NCBI GenBank assembly: GCA_965214675.1
Contig: OZ243969.1
Location: 1,364,001-1,428,000 of the forward strand
Source of the DNA: WTFY01 sp965214675
GTDB taxonomy: Bacteria; Pseudomonadota; Gammaproteobacteria; UBA4575
Length of the DNA stretch: 64,000 bases
Reading direction: 5' to 3'
Below, piece by piece: positions 45,501 to 54,646 of the stretch. Below the pieces are notes generated by a model. The model made no database searches and had not been told where the DNA came from. It saw nothing but the letters and a program-made list of their open reading frames with translations. Position 1 is the stretch's first letter. Every line of letters starts with the position of its first letter. The translations under genes and the position numbers were made by a program.

Positions 45501-48500
45501 GACCGCCTGTTCGAACGCTGACCAGTCCATGGACATCACGACTGAGGTCGTGACATCCTGGCGCAGCAGGCGCTCGAAGGCCTTAATTCCCAGTTCAGGA
45601 GTAAACCAGCGCCCACCGAGTGCAGAGCGTTGGCGCTCGATCCGGTCTTTTTGTTCGGCCGCTTCGCCGATGTCCGACCACGCACCCCAGGCAATCGCCT
45701 GCCCTGCAAGGCCCATGGCACGACGATGACCGGCAAGCTGATCCAGAAAGGCATTGGCCGCCGCGTGATTCGCCTGTCCGGGGTTGCCCATCACACCGAC
45801 CCGGCTTGAGAACAGGATGAACAGGTCAAGATCGTGGTTTTGCGTTGCACGATGCAGATGCCAGGCTCCCAGAATCTTCGGCCACAGCACCTGTTCAAAT
45901 CGATCCCAGCGCTGGTTCGTCAACGCACCATCGGACAATACGCCAACACTGTGTATGACGCCGGCGAGGGGTGGTAAATGCTGGTCAATGCGCGCCAGCA
46001 TGCGGTCCATCGCATCCGTGTCCGTGACATCGGCCAACTCCACATGAACCTCGGCCCCGCGCGCGCGCAGCGTCTTTATGAATGCCATCGTGGAGGCATC
46101 CGGCTCGCGTCGCCCGTTCAGCACGATGGTCCCGGCCCCGTGTTCGGCGAGCCAGCCAGCCACGGCACATCCGATACCGCCGAGTCCCCCGGTCACAAGG
46201 TAGGTGCGGTCCTCGCGCAACCGGCCGGCTGCCAGCGGCGGTGTCGTGACGACAATTTTTCCAAGGTGGCGGGCCGAGCGCATGAATCGCAGGGCGGCGC
46301 CGGCTTCTGCCAGCGGCCAGCAGCTGTGTACGATCGGTGCAAGCTCGCCCGATGCAAGGCGCCGGGTAATGCCATCGAGTACCCGGCCTACCCAGGCGGG
46401 ATCGGTCTTTTTCAGGACATCCAGTTCCAGGATGTCGTAGCCGACATCCGGGCGAACCGCAGCCATTTCCTCCTCGCTGAGGATGTCGCGCCGGGCCAGT
46501 TCGACAAACCGCCCGCCTTGCCTGAGACAGGACAGGCTTGCATCGATGTAGCCCTCGCTCGTCAGGCTGTTCAGCACCACGTCCACGCCCTCACCCTTCG
46601 TGGCTTCCATGATTTCCTGCCCGAATGCCGTGCTGCGGCTATCGAAAAGATGGATCACGCCGAGCGATTTGAGGAAGGCCCGCTTCGGTGCGCTGGCGGT
46701 CGCCAGAACCTCGGCACCTGCGGCTTGTGCGAGCTGTATTGCAGCCAGTCCCACGCCACCGGCACCCGCATGAATCAGGACGCGCTCGCCGGCCTCCAGC
46801 CCGGACAGCTCGTAGGAAAGTGCGGCTGAGACGTAGGCGCTTGGCACCGTGGCCAGTCCGGTCATCGAGATCCCCGCAGGAGCGGGCGAGACGAGTTCCG
46901 CACGGGTAATCATTTGCTGTGCGAATGCGCCGAAGCCAAGCCCGAGTACCTGCTCGCCGACAGCCACTTCACTGACCTCGGAGCCGACCTCGAGAATGCG
47001 CCCGCACATCTCCCGGCCCAGCATCCCCTCCTCGATGAAACCGAGCGAGCGGAAGACGTCCCAGAAATTCAATCCTGCGGCATCGACCTCGATACGGACT
47101 TCCCTGGACTCCAGCAGGCGTGCTGGAAGGACCTGTACGCACGGTCGCTCGAACGTGCCGCCGGGGTCCGGCGCCAGTACCCAGTCCGGTGTATCCGGTA
47201 ACACCAGGCGCTGCGGCCCATCCGCCGCACGCACCAGGCGTGCCACCTGCCGGCGCCCGGTGCGGTAGGCAATATGATTCTCAGGATCGGGGTACAACAG
47301 TTCGTTGGCGAGGTCGGGCACTGGTGTCGCGGGCTGCGGATCCAGGTCGATCATGCGCGGCTGCAGATGGGCAGCCTCCCGGTCGACCGCCTTGCCAAAG
47401 CCCCACAGGATTGCCCCGGCAAGTTCCCCGCCGCGCTCGCGTTCCAGAATTTGTGCACCGCGGGTCACAAACCAGATGCCATTGGCTGGCACCAGGTCGG
47501 CGTCGGCGACGCCCTGGACCAGGGCCAGCGCGCTGGCTCCGCTGTGATGCAGGTCCTGTGCAACCTCCCCGGTAGTCGCGTGTGCACCGTGGCCATCCAG
47601 CCCTGCAAAATGCACCACGCCACTCAGGGGCACCTCCCTTGGCAGACCGGAGAGCAGGTGCAGCCAGGACTCGCGCTGAGTGCTGTCCACAGTCACCTCA
47701 TACACACCGGGCCCATTTGTGAAGTCCACAGACTCATCGGCACTCCCGGCGGTGGCCAGCACGACCGTCTGGTTGCGTGCCGCAAGCTCGTCTGCCAGCT
47801 GTGCGGCGGTGCCGCCTTCATCGGCCATCACAACCCAGGCCCCCGGGGCCTCGTACACCTGCGCCGGACCCCGTGCAACGATCACACCCCGATCCGGCAT
47901 CTTCTGCGCATCGGAGTCGTCCACGCCAAGGATCTCGATTTCTTCAAAGCCGACATCGCCGAGCGCCTGGCGCCACACTGGGGGGCTAGCCAGGGCATGA
48001 TGGGGGCGGTAGTCATCGGCAAACCGCCACCAGCCATCCAGCTGTCCGAAGGTCAGGTCCAGCCAGCCCTGACTGCGAAGGTTTTCAAGGGCGATCAGCT
48101 GACCGCCCGGAGCCAGAAGATCGAGGCAGTGGGCCAGCGTCTGTGGCAGGTAGCGCGTCGCGTGCAGTACGTTGGATGCGATCAGCAAGTCGTAGCCGTG
48201 CGCCTCAAAGCCTTGCTCCTCTGGGTTTTTTTCGATATCCAGCGGCCGGTAATCGATCGGGCCGCCACTGTCGGCAAACCGCGCTTCCGCTTCTGCAAAA
48301 AAGCCTGCCGAGATGTCCGTGTAGGTGTACTCGAACTGCCCTTTCGCAAGCTCCGGCAAAACGGATGCCGTCGCCGAACCCGTACCGGCACCGACTTCGA
48401 GTACTCGCAGGCGCCGTCCCGCGGGCACGGATTCAACAAGTGTGCGCACCGCCTCGCCCAGCATCCGGTTGGCCGCACGCGCAAAGGGTGCACGCAGATA

Positions 48501-51500
48501 CAGGTCGGCCGCGGTTGGCTCACCGCTGCTGAACAACAGGGTCAGGGCATCGGCCTGACCTCGAAGCACATCAGCCAATGCGCTTCCTGAGCGCCTGAAC
48601 AGTCCGATTTCAGTCAGCCCATGGGGGTACAGTTCGGCCATGCGCTCGGCATGGGCCTCGGGGTCCTCGGCGAGGCCTTCGGGCCAGCCATCCCCGGATC
48701 CCGACAATACGCGAAAGCCGTCATCCGTCTCTTCGAGTACACCACACCGGGTCAACATCTCGAGCATTCTTCGAAACAGGCGCCGATGGTCTTCATTGAC
48801 TTTCAGTTGCCGGCGCAGCGCTTCGCTATCCACCATCTCACCTGCACGGCGCTGCCATCCGAGTCGGTCCAGGTTGGCGATGGCATAGGCCCACGACCAG
48901 TGCTCCAGGTCCGTCAGCAGGGCGTCGCGGTCGTCGGGACCGACGCCGGCATCCTGCAGGTACTCGGAGAACAAACGGGCTCGGTCCTTGACCGTTTGCG
49001 GAGCCGGGAAGAACTCGGCGGACTCCAGCCCCGAGGTCAGGGCACATTCGCGCCACACCACCTCGTACAGCAGGTCCTCGGTGCCTTCCAGTGCCGACAG
49101 CAATGCCGAGCGCTCGGCGCGCTTGACGGTATAGCCGCTCAGGACACCAATCAACAGCCCGTCCGTATCATAAATTCGCAGTTCGCCACTTTGCACTTCC
49201 GGGGCCTCCTGCAAATCCGTGAGAACCTCGTTCATGCACACGTGGCAGAACACCTTTTGCGGTAGCGGTCCGGCCAGCCAGAGCCGTTCCCAGCCAAACG
49301 GCAGGTAGGTCGTCTCACCCTGTATACCCTCAAGGCCGCGTGCGGCACCGACGACCTGGAAGCAGCCGTCGAGAACCAGCGGATGCACGTCCAGAGGCGC
49401 AGTCCCGGACTCCTCGGTTACAGAGACTTCTGCAAGGGCCTCACCGGCAGTGGACCAAATATTCTGCAGTGTGCGAAATGACGGACCCAGTTCGATGCCG
49501 GTCTCGGCCCGGGCGCGGTAATAGGCAGAGACATCGAGCGGGGACAAGCGGGCTGCCAGCGCCCCGAGATCGATCCGCTCCTGTGCTTGCGGTGCAGCGG
49601 GACCCGTGGCGATAAACGCTTCGACGTGCAGCACCCACTCATCCTGGCTGCCCTTGCTGAATACGCGTACAGCGCGTGCACCGCCCTCGTCTGCGCCGAG
49701 CAGCAGTTGCAGCGTCGCACTCGCCTCCCTGGCATCATCATCGGGGTCATCAGCAGGGAGGATCATCGCGTTGTGCAGCTGCATGTCCTGCACGGCGGCC
49801 TGTGCGGCGCCTTCCGCCAGCGATGCCAGGGCCGCCATCGCCCCATACAGTGCACCGGGAACCACGATGCGCCCGAACACCCGGTGGTCACTCAGCCATG
49901 CCGGGTCCGAGGCATACAATTGCGTCTCGTAGGTGATTGTGCCATCGGCAGATTCGTGCCGGTCGCCGAGCAGCGGATGGCCGCTCTCGCGGCGTCTCTG
50001 GCGAGGTGGCTCCATCCAGTGGCGTGCACGCTGGAAAGGGTAATCCGGCAGCGGGACCCGGCAGCGGGTCTCGCCGGCAAACAGTCCCTCGAAGTGAAGG
50101 TCCAGTCCAGCCTCGTAGGCGCCGGCGACCGCCTCTGTGAAGCCCGCATCATGCGATGAAGCATCCGATGTGGACGAGGGCGGTCTGAGGCTCGATATTC
50201 CGGGGGGGGCCTGTGCGTCCTGTGGCCAGGCAGAGGCCATCATCGGGGCCAGTACCTTGCGTGGACCGATCTCAACGACGAGGTCCACATCGAGTGCGGA
50301 CAGGGTGTGCATACCATCGGTGAATGCCACCGCCTGGCGGGCATGACGTCTCCAGTACGCGGCGTCCAGGGTGGCGCCATCCTCCACGGCCTTGCCGGTC
50401 AGATTGCTGATGATGGCCAGCGTGGGGGGATGGAACACGATGTCCTTCAGAGCGTCTTCCAGGTCATCAAGTACGGGCTCGACCATGGCGCTGTGAAATG
50501 CCCGGGTAGTGTTCAGCCGCCGGGTGCGGATGCCCTCGGATTCAAAATGCCCGAGCGCGGATTCGACTTCCTGGACGGGCCCGCTGATCACCTGGTGGAG
50601 CCCGTTGTACCCCGAGATGCACAGTGCGTCCCCGCCGCTCTCCTTGTTTCGCTCAGCCATGGCAGATGCCACGGCATCGGGCGGTGCAAATACCGCGGCC
50701 ATCGCCCCCTCGGGGGTTTGTGAGAGCAGCCGGCCGCGTGCTTCTGCGATCTGCATGCCTTCCTCCAGGCTGAATACGCCGGCGGCCTGTGCGGCGGCAA
50801 GTTCCCCGACACTGTGCCCGAACACCACGCTCGGGCGAACCCCGAGGCTGGACCAAAGTCCGGTCAGTGCACATTCAAGTGCATACAGCGCCGGCTGCTC
50901 CCATGCGGTATCTTCCATCACACCGCGCGCGCCCGGGCGGTCAAACATCACATCGAGCAGCAAGGCACCGCGGCGCTCGAAAAACACGGCCTCACATCGA
51001 TCCAGAATGCCACGTACCACCGGTTCGCGCTCATACAAGGCCTGTCCCATGCCGGCCCACTGGCTGCCCTGGCCGGTATAGGCGAATGCGATCTTGCGCG
51101 CCCGGGCGCCTGCAAGGGTCTGCACACCTTCTTGCACGAGCGCATCCAGCTGCTCGCGCAATGATGGCGCATCACGGAATACCAGACCCGCACGACAGTC
51201 GAAATGGCTGCGACCGATCGATGCCGTCCACGCCATGTCGGACAACAGGGCATCCGCCCCGGCATCGCCGGACACGGCCGCTTCATGTTCACCCAGCCAG
51301 GCCAGGTAGCGCTCCCCCAGTGCACGAATCGCGGATTCGCTCTTGGCCGACAGCGGCAACATGCGCACGCCACGCTGCATGAAGGATTGCCTGGATTCTT
51401 CGGTCTCCTTCGACGCCAGGTCCACGGATACGGCGTGGGGTGGGCCGACAGGTTGGGCGTCGAGGTGCATGGCCTTTGGCCCTGCGCAAAACTGCTCGAG

Positions 51501-52853
51501 GATGATATGCGCGTTGGTGCCCGAGATCCCGAAGGAGTTCACGCCGGCCCGCCGTGGCTCTTTGGTGGCATACGGCCACTCCAGGTGATCCGTGATGATT
51601 CGAATCGGCAGGCGGTCCCAGTCAAGGCTCGGATTCGGATCCCGAAAATGCAGGTGCATCGGGATCATGCCATGGTGCACCACCAGGGCCGCCTTGATAA
51701 GCCCGGCGACCCCGGCCGCCGCTTCCAGGTGGCCGATGTTCGTCTTCACCGAGCCGACCAGCAGCGGATGATCCTCACTGCGCCCCTGTCCATAGGCGGC
51801 CGCTGCCGCGTTGATCTCGATCGGGTCGCCCACCGTCGTGCCGGTGCCATGGGCCTCGAGGTAGTCGACCTTCGCTGCGGGAAGGCCTGCGTGCGACAGC
51901 GCCGCCTCGATGACAGCTTCAAGCGCGGGCGTATTCGGTACCGTCAGCCCGGCGCTGGCGCCTCCATGGTTGACCGCGGCACCGCGAATCACGGCCCAGA
52001 CCCGATCGCCGTCGGCTTGTGCCTCATCCAGGCGCTTCAGGATCACCACGCCGCATCCCTCGCCGCGCACGTAACCGTTGGCGGAGGCATCAAATGCCTT
52101 GCACTGGCCGTCCGGGGACAACATCATCGAGTCGGCACGCAATTCGTAGACGCGGCCGTTGAACATGGCGTGCACGCCACCGGCGATGGCAAGGTCCGCC
52201 TTGCCCTGCTGCAGGTCCGCGACCGCGTCATGGATGGATACCAGCGAAGAGGCACAGGCCGCATCCACGGCCTTGGCCGGTCCCATCAACCCGAGCACGT
52301 AGGAGACGCGGCCCGCGGCACCGTTCATGTTGGTGCCGCTGAGTGCATACAGGCACCCGGCCGCTTCCGCCGGCCGGGCCGAGTCCAGCACCATCATGCG
52401 GTACTCGTCAGTACTGATGCCGGTGTAGACCCCGGTGCGGCTGCCCTTCAAGCGCTGCGGGTCGATGCCCGCATCCTCAAGCGCATGCCAGCTCGTCTCC
52501 AGCATCATGCGCTGCTGCGGGTCGAGCATCTGCGCTTCAACCGGCGAGATGCGAAAGAACGGGGCATCGAAATAATCAATGTCGTCTACGAAGGCGCCGT
52601 ACTGGCAGGCTGCACCGCGGGGGGTATCGTCGGGGAACATCGCATCCACGCGGCTTGCACCGGACCCGGGTTCAGCGCGGGTGATGGCATTGCCGCCGCG
52701 CTCGAGCAACTGCCAGAAAGCGGCAAGGTCCGGGGCTCCAGGGAACCGGCAGGCCATGCCGACGATGGCAATCGCTGGATCGGAGTCTCGCGTTGCAGTG
52801 TTGCCCTGACTGCCAGGCAGGCTGGAAGGATCAAACGGGCTGTCCGGCTTCAC
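42573..52853 (-). CDS. type I polyketide synthase KS-AT-DH-MT-ER-KR-ACP-KS-AT0
   Basis: One 3426-residue protein, GTG start. Module 1: KS (active Cys 200 in DAACASSL), AT (Ser near 681 in GHSVGE; RAFHS suggests malonyl-CoA), DH (His 990 in HRVFGRIVVP), C-methyltransferase (VLEVGAGTGS near 1488), ER (GAGGVGLAA near 2032), KR (TGGLGGIG near 2223; His 2363 at the usual catalytic Tyr in GQANHAAAN), ACP (Ser near 2526 in DLGMDSL). Module 2: KS (Cys near 2762 in LNCASSL; HGGGS for HGTGT), then a short AT whose GHSxGE is GQDVGE near 3220, so it has lost its Ser. The protein ends at the post-AT linker FERKRFWI with no ACP or thioesterase. It should make a reduced, methyl-branched acyl unit, with the free ACP and hydrolase nearby finishing the chain. 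Confidence 0.95.
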   Translation of the reverse strand: MKPDSPFDPSSLPGSQGNTATRDSDPAIAIVGMACRFPGAPDLAAFWQLLERGGNAITRAEPGSGASRVDAMFPDDTPRGAACQYGAFVDDIDYFDAPFFRISPVEAQMLDPQQRMMLETSWHALEDAGIDPQRLKGSRTGVYTGISTDEYRMMVLDSARPAEAAGCLYALSGTNMNGAAGRVSYVLGLMGPAKAVDAACASSLVSIHDAVADLQQGKADLAIAGGVHAMFNGRVYELRADSMMLSPDGQCKAFDASANGYVRGEGCGVVILKRLDEAQADGDRVWAVIRGAAVNHGGASAGLTVPNTPALEAVIEAALSHAGLPAAKVDYLEAHGTGTTVGDPIEINAAAAAYGQGRSEDHPLLVGSVKTNIGHLEAAAGVAGLIKAALVVHHGMIPMHLHFRDPNPSLDWDRLPIRIITDHLEWPYATKEPRRAGVNSFGISGTNAHIILEQFCAGPKAMHLDAQPVGPPHAVSVDLASKETEESRQSFMQRGVRMLPLSAKSESAIRALGERYLAWLGEHEAAVSGDAGADALLSDMAWTASIGRSHFDCRAGLVFRDAPSLREQLDALVQEGVQTLAGARARKIAFAYTGQGSQWAGMGQALYEREPVVRGILDRCEAVFFERRGALLLDVMFDRPGARGVMEDTAWEQPALYALECALTGLWSSLGVRPSVVFGHSVGELAAAQAAGVFSLEEGMQIAEARGRLLSQTPEGAMAAVFAPPDAVASAMAERNKESGGDALCISGYNGLHQVISGPVQEVESALGHFESEGIRTRRLNTTRAFHSAMVEPVLDDLEDALKDIVFHPPTLAIISNLTGKAVEDGATLDAAYWRRHARQAVAFTDGMHTLSALDVDLVVEIGPRKVLAPMMASAWPQDAQAPPGISSLRPPSSTSDASSHDAGFTEAVAGAYEAGLDLHFEGLFAGETRCRVPLPDYPFQRARHWMEPPRQRRRESGHPLLGDRHESADGTITYETQLYASDPAWLSDHRVFGRIVVPGALYGAMAALASLAEGAAQAAVQDMQLHNAMILPADDPDDDAREASATLQLLLGADEGGARAVRVFSKGSQDEWVLHVEAFIATGPAAPQAQERIDLGALAARLSPLDVSAYYRARAETGIELGPSFRTLQNIWSTAGEALAEVSVTEESGTAPLDVHPLVLDGCFQVVGAARGLEGIQGETTYLPFGWERLWLAGPLPQKVFCHVCMNEVLTDLQEAPEVQSGELRIYDTDGLLIGVLSGYTVKRAERSALLSALEGTEDLLYEVVWRECALTSGLESAEFFPAPQTVKDRARLFSEYLQDAGVGPDDRDALLTDLEHWSWAYAIANLDRLGWQRRAGEMVDSEALRRQLKVNEDHRRLFRRMLEMLTRCGVLEETDDGFRVLSGSGDGWPEGLAEDPEAHAERMAELYPHGLTEIGLFRRSGSALADVLRGQADALTLLFSSGEPTAADLYLRAPFARAANRMLGEAVRTLVESVPAGRRLRVLEVGAGTGSATASVLPELAKGQFEYTYTDISAGFFAEAEARFADSGGPIDYRPLDIEKNPEEQGFEAHGYDLLIASNVLHATRYLPQTLAHCLDLLAPGGQLIALENLRSQGWLDLTFGQLDGWWRFADDYRPHHALASPPVWRQALGDVGFEEIEILGVDDSDAQKMPDRGVIVARGPAQVYEAPGAWVVMADEGGTAAQLADELAARNQTVVLATAGSADESVDFTNGPGVYEVTVDSTQRESWLHLLSGLPREVPLSGVVHFAGLDGHGAHATTGEVAQDLHHSGASALALVQGVADADLVPANGIWFVTRGAQILERERGGELAGAILWGFGKAVDREAAHLQPRMIDLDPQPATPVPDLANELLYPDPENHIAYRTGRRQVARLVRAADGPQRLVLPDTPDWVLAPDPGGTFERPCVQVLPARLLESREVRIEVDAAGLNFWDVFRSLGFIEEGMLGREMCGRILEVGSEVSEVAVGEQVLGLGFGAFAQQMITRAELVSPAPAGISMTGLATVPSAYVSAALSYELSGLEAGERVLIHAGAGGVGLAAIQLAQAAGAEVLATASAPKRAFLKSLGVIHLFDSRSTAFGQEIMEATKGEGVDVVLNSLTSEGYIDASLSCLRQGGRFVELARRDILSEEEMAAVRPDVGYDILELDVLKKTDPAWVGRVLDGITRRLASGELAPIVHSCWPLAEAGAALRFMRSARHLGKIVVTTPPLAAGRLREDRTYLVTGGLGGIGCAVAGWLAEHGAGTIVLNGRREPDASTMAFIKTLRARGAEVHVELADVTDTDAMDRMLARIDQHLPPLAGVIHSVGVLSDGALTNQRWDRFEQVLWPKILGAWHLHRATQNHDLDLFILFSSRVGVMGNPGQANHAAANAFLDQLAGHRRAMGLAGQAIAWGAWSDIGEAAEQKDRIERQRSALGGRWFTPELGIKAFERLLRQDVTTSVVMSMDWSAFEQAVAARPPFLEGLLASDTETDAEAPASSADVMTRLQDTPVAERGALLESYLQGEVQAVLRLPSAPETSVGFFDLGMDSLMAVELRNRLNRAFSGGYTASNTVVFDYPDVVSLARHLSEELGEVEVPPAPSPRPDVQAEPAAAAVPDTAEEGIAIIGMACRFPGARNLDEFWELLEAGLETVSDARTDSGLWSGVQGDPADASAGYQRGGYVDGIDQFDARFFGIRPIEARTMDPQQRMLLEASWQALEDAGIDPERLRGSPTGVYAGISSSEYRDLMLQGGGPSYLGTAGSMAVGRVSYCLGLEGPTMPVMLNCASSLVSVHYAMASLREGEVDLALAGGANAILSHGLTRELADLGMLSKDGRCKTFNAAADGFVRSEGCGMIVLKRFRDAVADGDRIWGVIRGSAVNHTGAAAGPTVPTGPAKERVIEDALLGARILPREVDYLEAHGGGSELGDSIEINASAEVYGRDRAPDSPLLVGSVKTNIGHLESAAGVAAIIKTVLAMNRGVLPRHLHFDDPNPHVDWEQLPVEVVTEARSWPAHDSRPARAGISAFGISGTNAHVVMEGYQAPDKAPDTTFPDPRVRTTRLLPISGKSHGVLLALASEYLGWLDAHTDELASEDDACSALLSDMAWTASAGRAHFAHRTGIVFDDAASLREHLQALVSAPDKPQPVAAGKVAFHYTGAAGQWTGLGEALYQCEPAVHEVLDRCDQWMREQRNASLLDVLFVRPGAPGTLDDPAWMQPAVYALQCALTALWSGLGIVPAVALGQDVGEIAAAQAADVFSLEKGLQLACARATLIGALSRGDDPATATDAFADALGGLACSQPSLSLVNGCTGAIVKQGEDLDSTYWLQQVREPPATELGAAALLEKGVQVVVEIGPNTDLEALLADAGSRLSNAGDGADTDGRIPRVLTSLQSPGSEPGEGELPAFVCAVAGAYEAGLPVTLAGMFAGETRKRISLPGYPFERKRFWIRA
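50202..50209. repeat. G8/C8 tract inside the PKS gene
   Basis: An eight-base run of G (C on the coding strand) encodes Ala-Pro-Pro-Gly in the linker after the first AT domain. The frame is open here. Slippage would truncate the synthase at about residue 885. Confidence 0.6.
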
Positions 52854-53001
52854 TGGTTATATTCTGATTGTATGAATGATGAATGCCCGAGAATTATGGT
52901 AGTCCGAGGCTGTGCCGATAGCAAACCCGACCCTCATTTAATACCGGAAACTTTTTTGGGTATGCTAGACTCGGGACAGTGAGTACACCGGGAGCGAGAG
53001 C

Positions 53002-53565
53002 ATGAACACCGCCATACGATACCTGACGATTGCCGTTTTCTGGGGGGGGGGGATCGCCCTACTCGGCCTTGCCGGTGAAGCAAGAGCGTGTCCGCTGGGT
53101 ACACAGGCTCAGCTTGATTTTAAGCCTTACATCTGTGATGTTTCCACACCGGCAGGCGGGAGCACCCAGAAAGTGACGTGGCGGGTGACGTTCTCCGAAC
53201 CGGTGAGCGGTGTCGACTGGCACGACTTTATGACAGGCGATACGAACGAAGTGGTCACGCCCGACCTCGCGAGCCACCCTGGCCGCAAGTACGGCTTGGG
53301 AACAGTTTGGGAAGAAATCAAGAAGATCAGCAGTACGGAGTATGAGATCTCCATGGAGTGGGACTGTACGGCCTCGGACAATGACTGCTCACACAACGAG
53401 GACTTCATCCCGACGTATCGAGTCGGCGCCAGGCAGGATCGCTATGATGGTGAGGTGTGGCTGGAATTGCAGTCCGGTGCCGAATTCAATGAAATGCACT
53501 CGCCGGCTTCGCTCATCCATCATGGCCATGAAGACATACCAACGGCCAGGGTCTCTGTCTATTAA
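53002..53565 (+). CDS. secreted protein with Ig-like domain; G11 tract in signal peptide
   Basis: The 187-residue protein has a signal peptide MNTAIRYLTIAVFWGGGIAL ending near ARA-CPLG. The mature part contains TWRVTFSEPVSGVDWHDF, a phrase typical of bacterial Ig-like/adhesin domains, four Cys residues, and acidic segments. The Gly-Gly-Gly of the signal peptide is encoded in a G11 run, so one-base slippage would abolish the protein; it is in frame as assembled. A TATGCT -10-like box lies at 52961-52966. It is divergent from the PKS. Function is unknown; a surface or extracellular role is inferred. Confidence 0.7.
   Translation: MNTAIRYLTIAVFWGGGIALLGLAGEARACPLGTQAQLDFKPYICDVSTPAGGSTQKVTWRVTFSEPVSGVDWHDFMTGDTNEVVTPDLASHPGRKYGLGTVWEEIKKISSTEYEISMEWDCTASDNDCSHNEDFIPTYRVGARQDRYDGEVWLELQSGAEFNEMHSPASLIHHGHEDIPTARVSVY
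53042..53052 (+). repeat. homopolymeric G11 tract in a signal-peptide coding region
   Basis: Eleven consecutive G bases at codons 14-17 of the secreted protein. This is the longest homopolymer noticed in the window and is placed where slippage acts as an on/off switch. Confidence 0.85.
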
Positions 53566-53740
53566 CCAGTGCTGGTTTTGGGCGGGAGAGCACCCGCCTT
53601 CGCAAGGCAGCAGGCTCCATCCTGCCTGCCTTTGAAAACCCTACAGAAAAACCGGCCCCTTTTACCCGGCCCGCCAGCCGGTTACAATGAGGAAACGGCA
53701 ACGCAGCAACCTCGCCAATTGATAACAGAACGGAGGGAGT

Positions 53741-54220
53741 ATGCCGATGAATGGTGACCATCATATCGCACGACTGCTGAAGCCAGAAGTGAAATACATA
53801 CTCCTGGCACTGGCAGCAATCGTCTGCGCACCCGGGGGCATAGCATACGGCAGTGATGTAAAAGAATACGAAGGCAACACCATGACCTTCGAGATAACCA
53901 AGCCAACGACAAATACCGGTTACAATTATCCGGAGAAAGTCCGTTATTCGTACAGTGTAAATGACGGCACGGCGAAAATTGGAGAGGACTACAGTGTCCC
54001 TGACGGAAAAACAGGCAAGATCGTTTTTCCGGAAGGCTCGGCAACGACCGCAAAGATCGAAATAAATTTATTCGAAGATGACCTTGACGAAGGCAGCGGT
54101 GAGACACTGGAAGTAGTTCTGACTAGTCCCCAATACGAAACTGTCAGTGGCATGTACTTGTACGGATTTTATTTGCCTACACGCCTAACCTTTGATGGAT
54201 TGATTCTTGATCCCGATTGA
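53741..54220 (+). CDS. secreted Calx-beta domain protein
   Basis: The 159-residue protein has an N-terminal hydrophobic signal (YILLALAAIVCAPGGIAYG) and a single Calx-beta-like domain: YSVNDGTAKIGEDYSVPDG followed by KIEINLFEDDLDEGSGETLE and VVLTSP. These domains bind Ca2+ through acidic loops and usually occur as repeats in large adhesins; here it stands alone. A GGAGGGAGT ribosome site precedes the ATG. Together with the previous gene it forms a pair of small extracellular beta-domain proteins. Confidence 0.75.
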   Translation: MPMNGDHHIARLLKPEVKYILLALAAIVCAPGGIAYGSDVKEYEGNTMTFEITKPTTNTGYNYPEKVRYSYSVNDGTAKIGEDYSVPDGKTGKIVFPEGSATTAKIEINLFEDDLDEGSGETLEVVLTSPQYETVSGMYLYGFYLPTRLTFDGLILDPD

Positions 54221-54243
54221 TCAGCAGTTCTAGAACCCTCTGA

Positions 54244-54470
54244 TTGATGCAGCATTCCACGGATTCGCTGCCCAGGCGAGAAGACGAACACTCTGCTGGA
54301 CAGTGCGGGTCACTTGCGGATCTCGTGGCCGTACCAGGCAACCGGCTGGGAGCGCTGCGAGTAGACCGTGCCGGGCAATACAGTATTCGGACCACCGCTC
54401 CATGGCATCTGCTTTCGTTGAGGGGAAGATAACGGGCCATGTCGTGTCGAAATTGGATTCCCATTTCTGA
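54244..54470 (+). pseudogene. higB-type toxin remnant
   Basis: The plus strand reads VAVPGNRLGALRVDRAGQYS, matching HigB/RelE toxins around the conserved GNRLE-x-L-x-GDRAGQ-SIR block. A frameshift and stop follow, after which ICFR-stop-GEDN...VEI continues the HigB C-terminus in another frame. No intact antitoxin is adjacent. The remainder of the 54221-54646 gap shows nothing else I recognise. Confidence 0.65.
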
Positions 54471-54646
54471 AATCCAGGCAAGCCAGGCAATCGACAAGTG
54501 TGTAAAGCCCCCGGCAGACCGGTGGCATAGCACAAAAAAGCTGAAGCCGCGCTGCTCTGTATCGATTTACCCAGTGGGCTGCACGACTTTCTGACTGGTC
54601 CATTTCGATTTTCTAAAATCGACTGTAAAACCCCCTGGTGCCTGGT

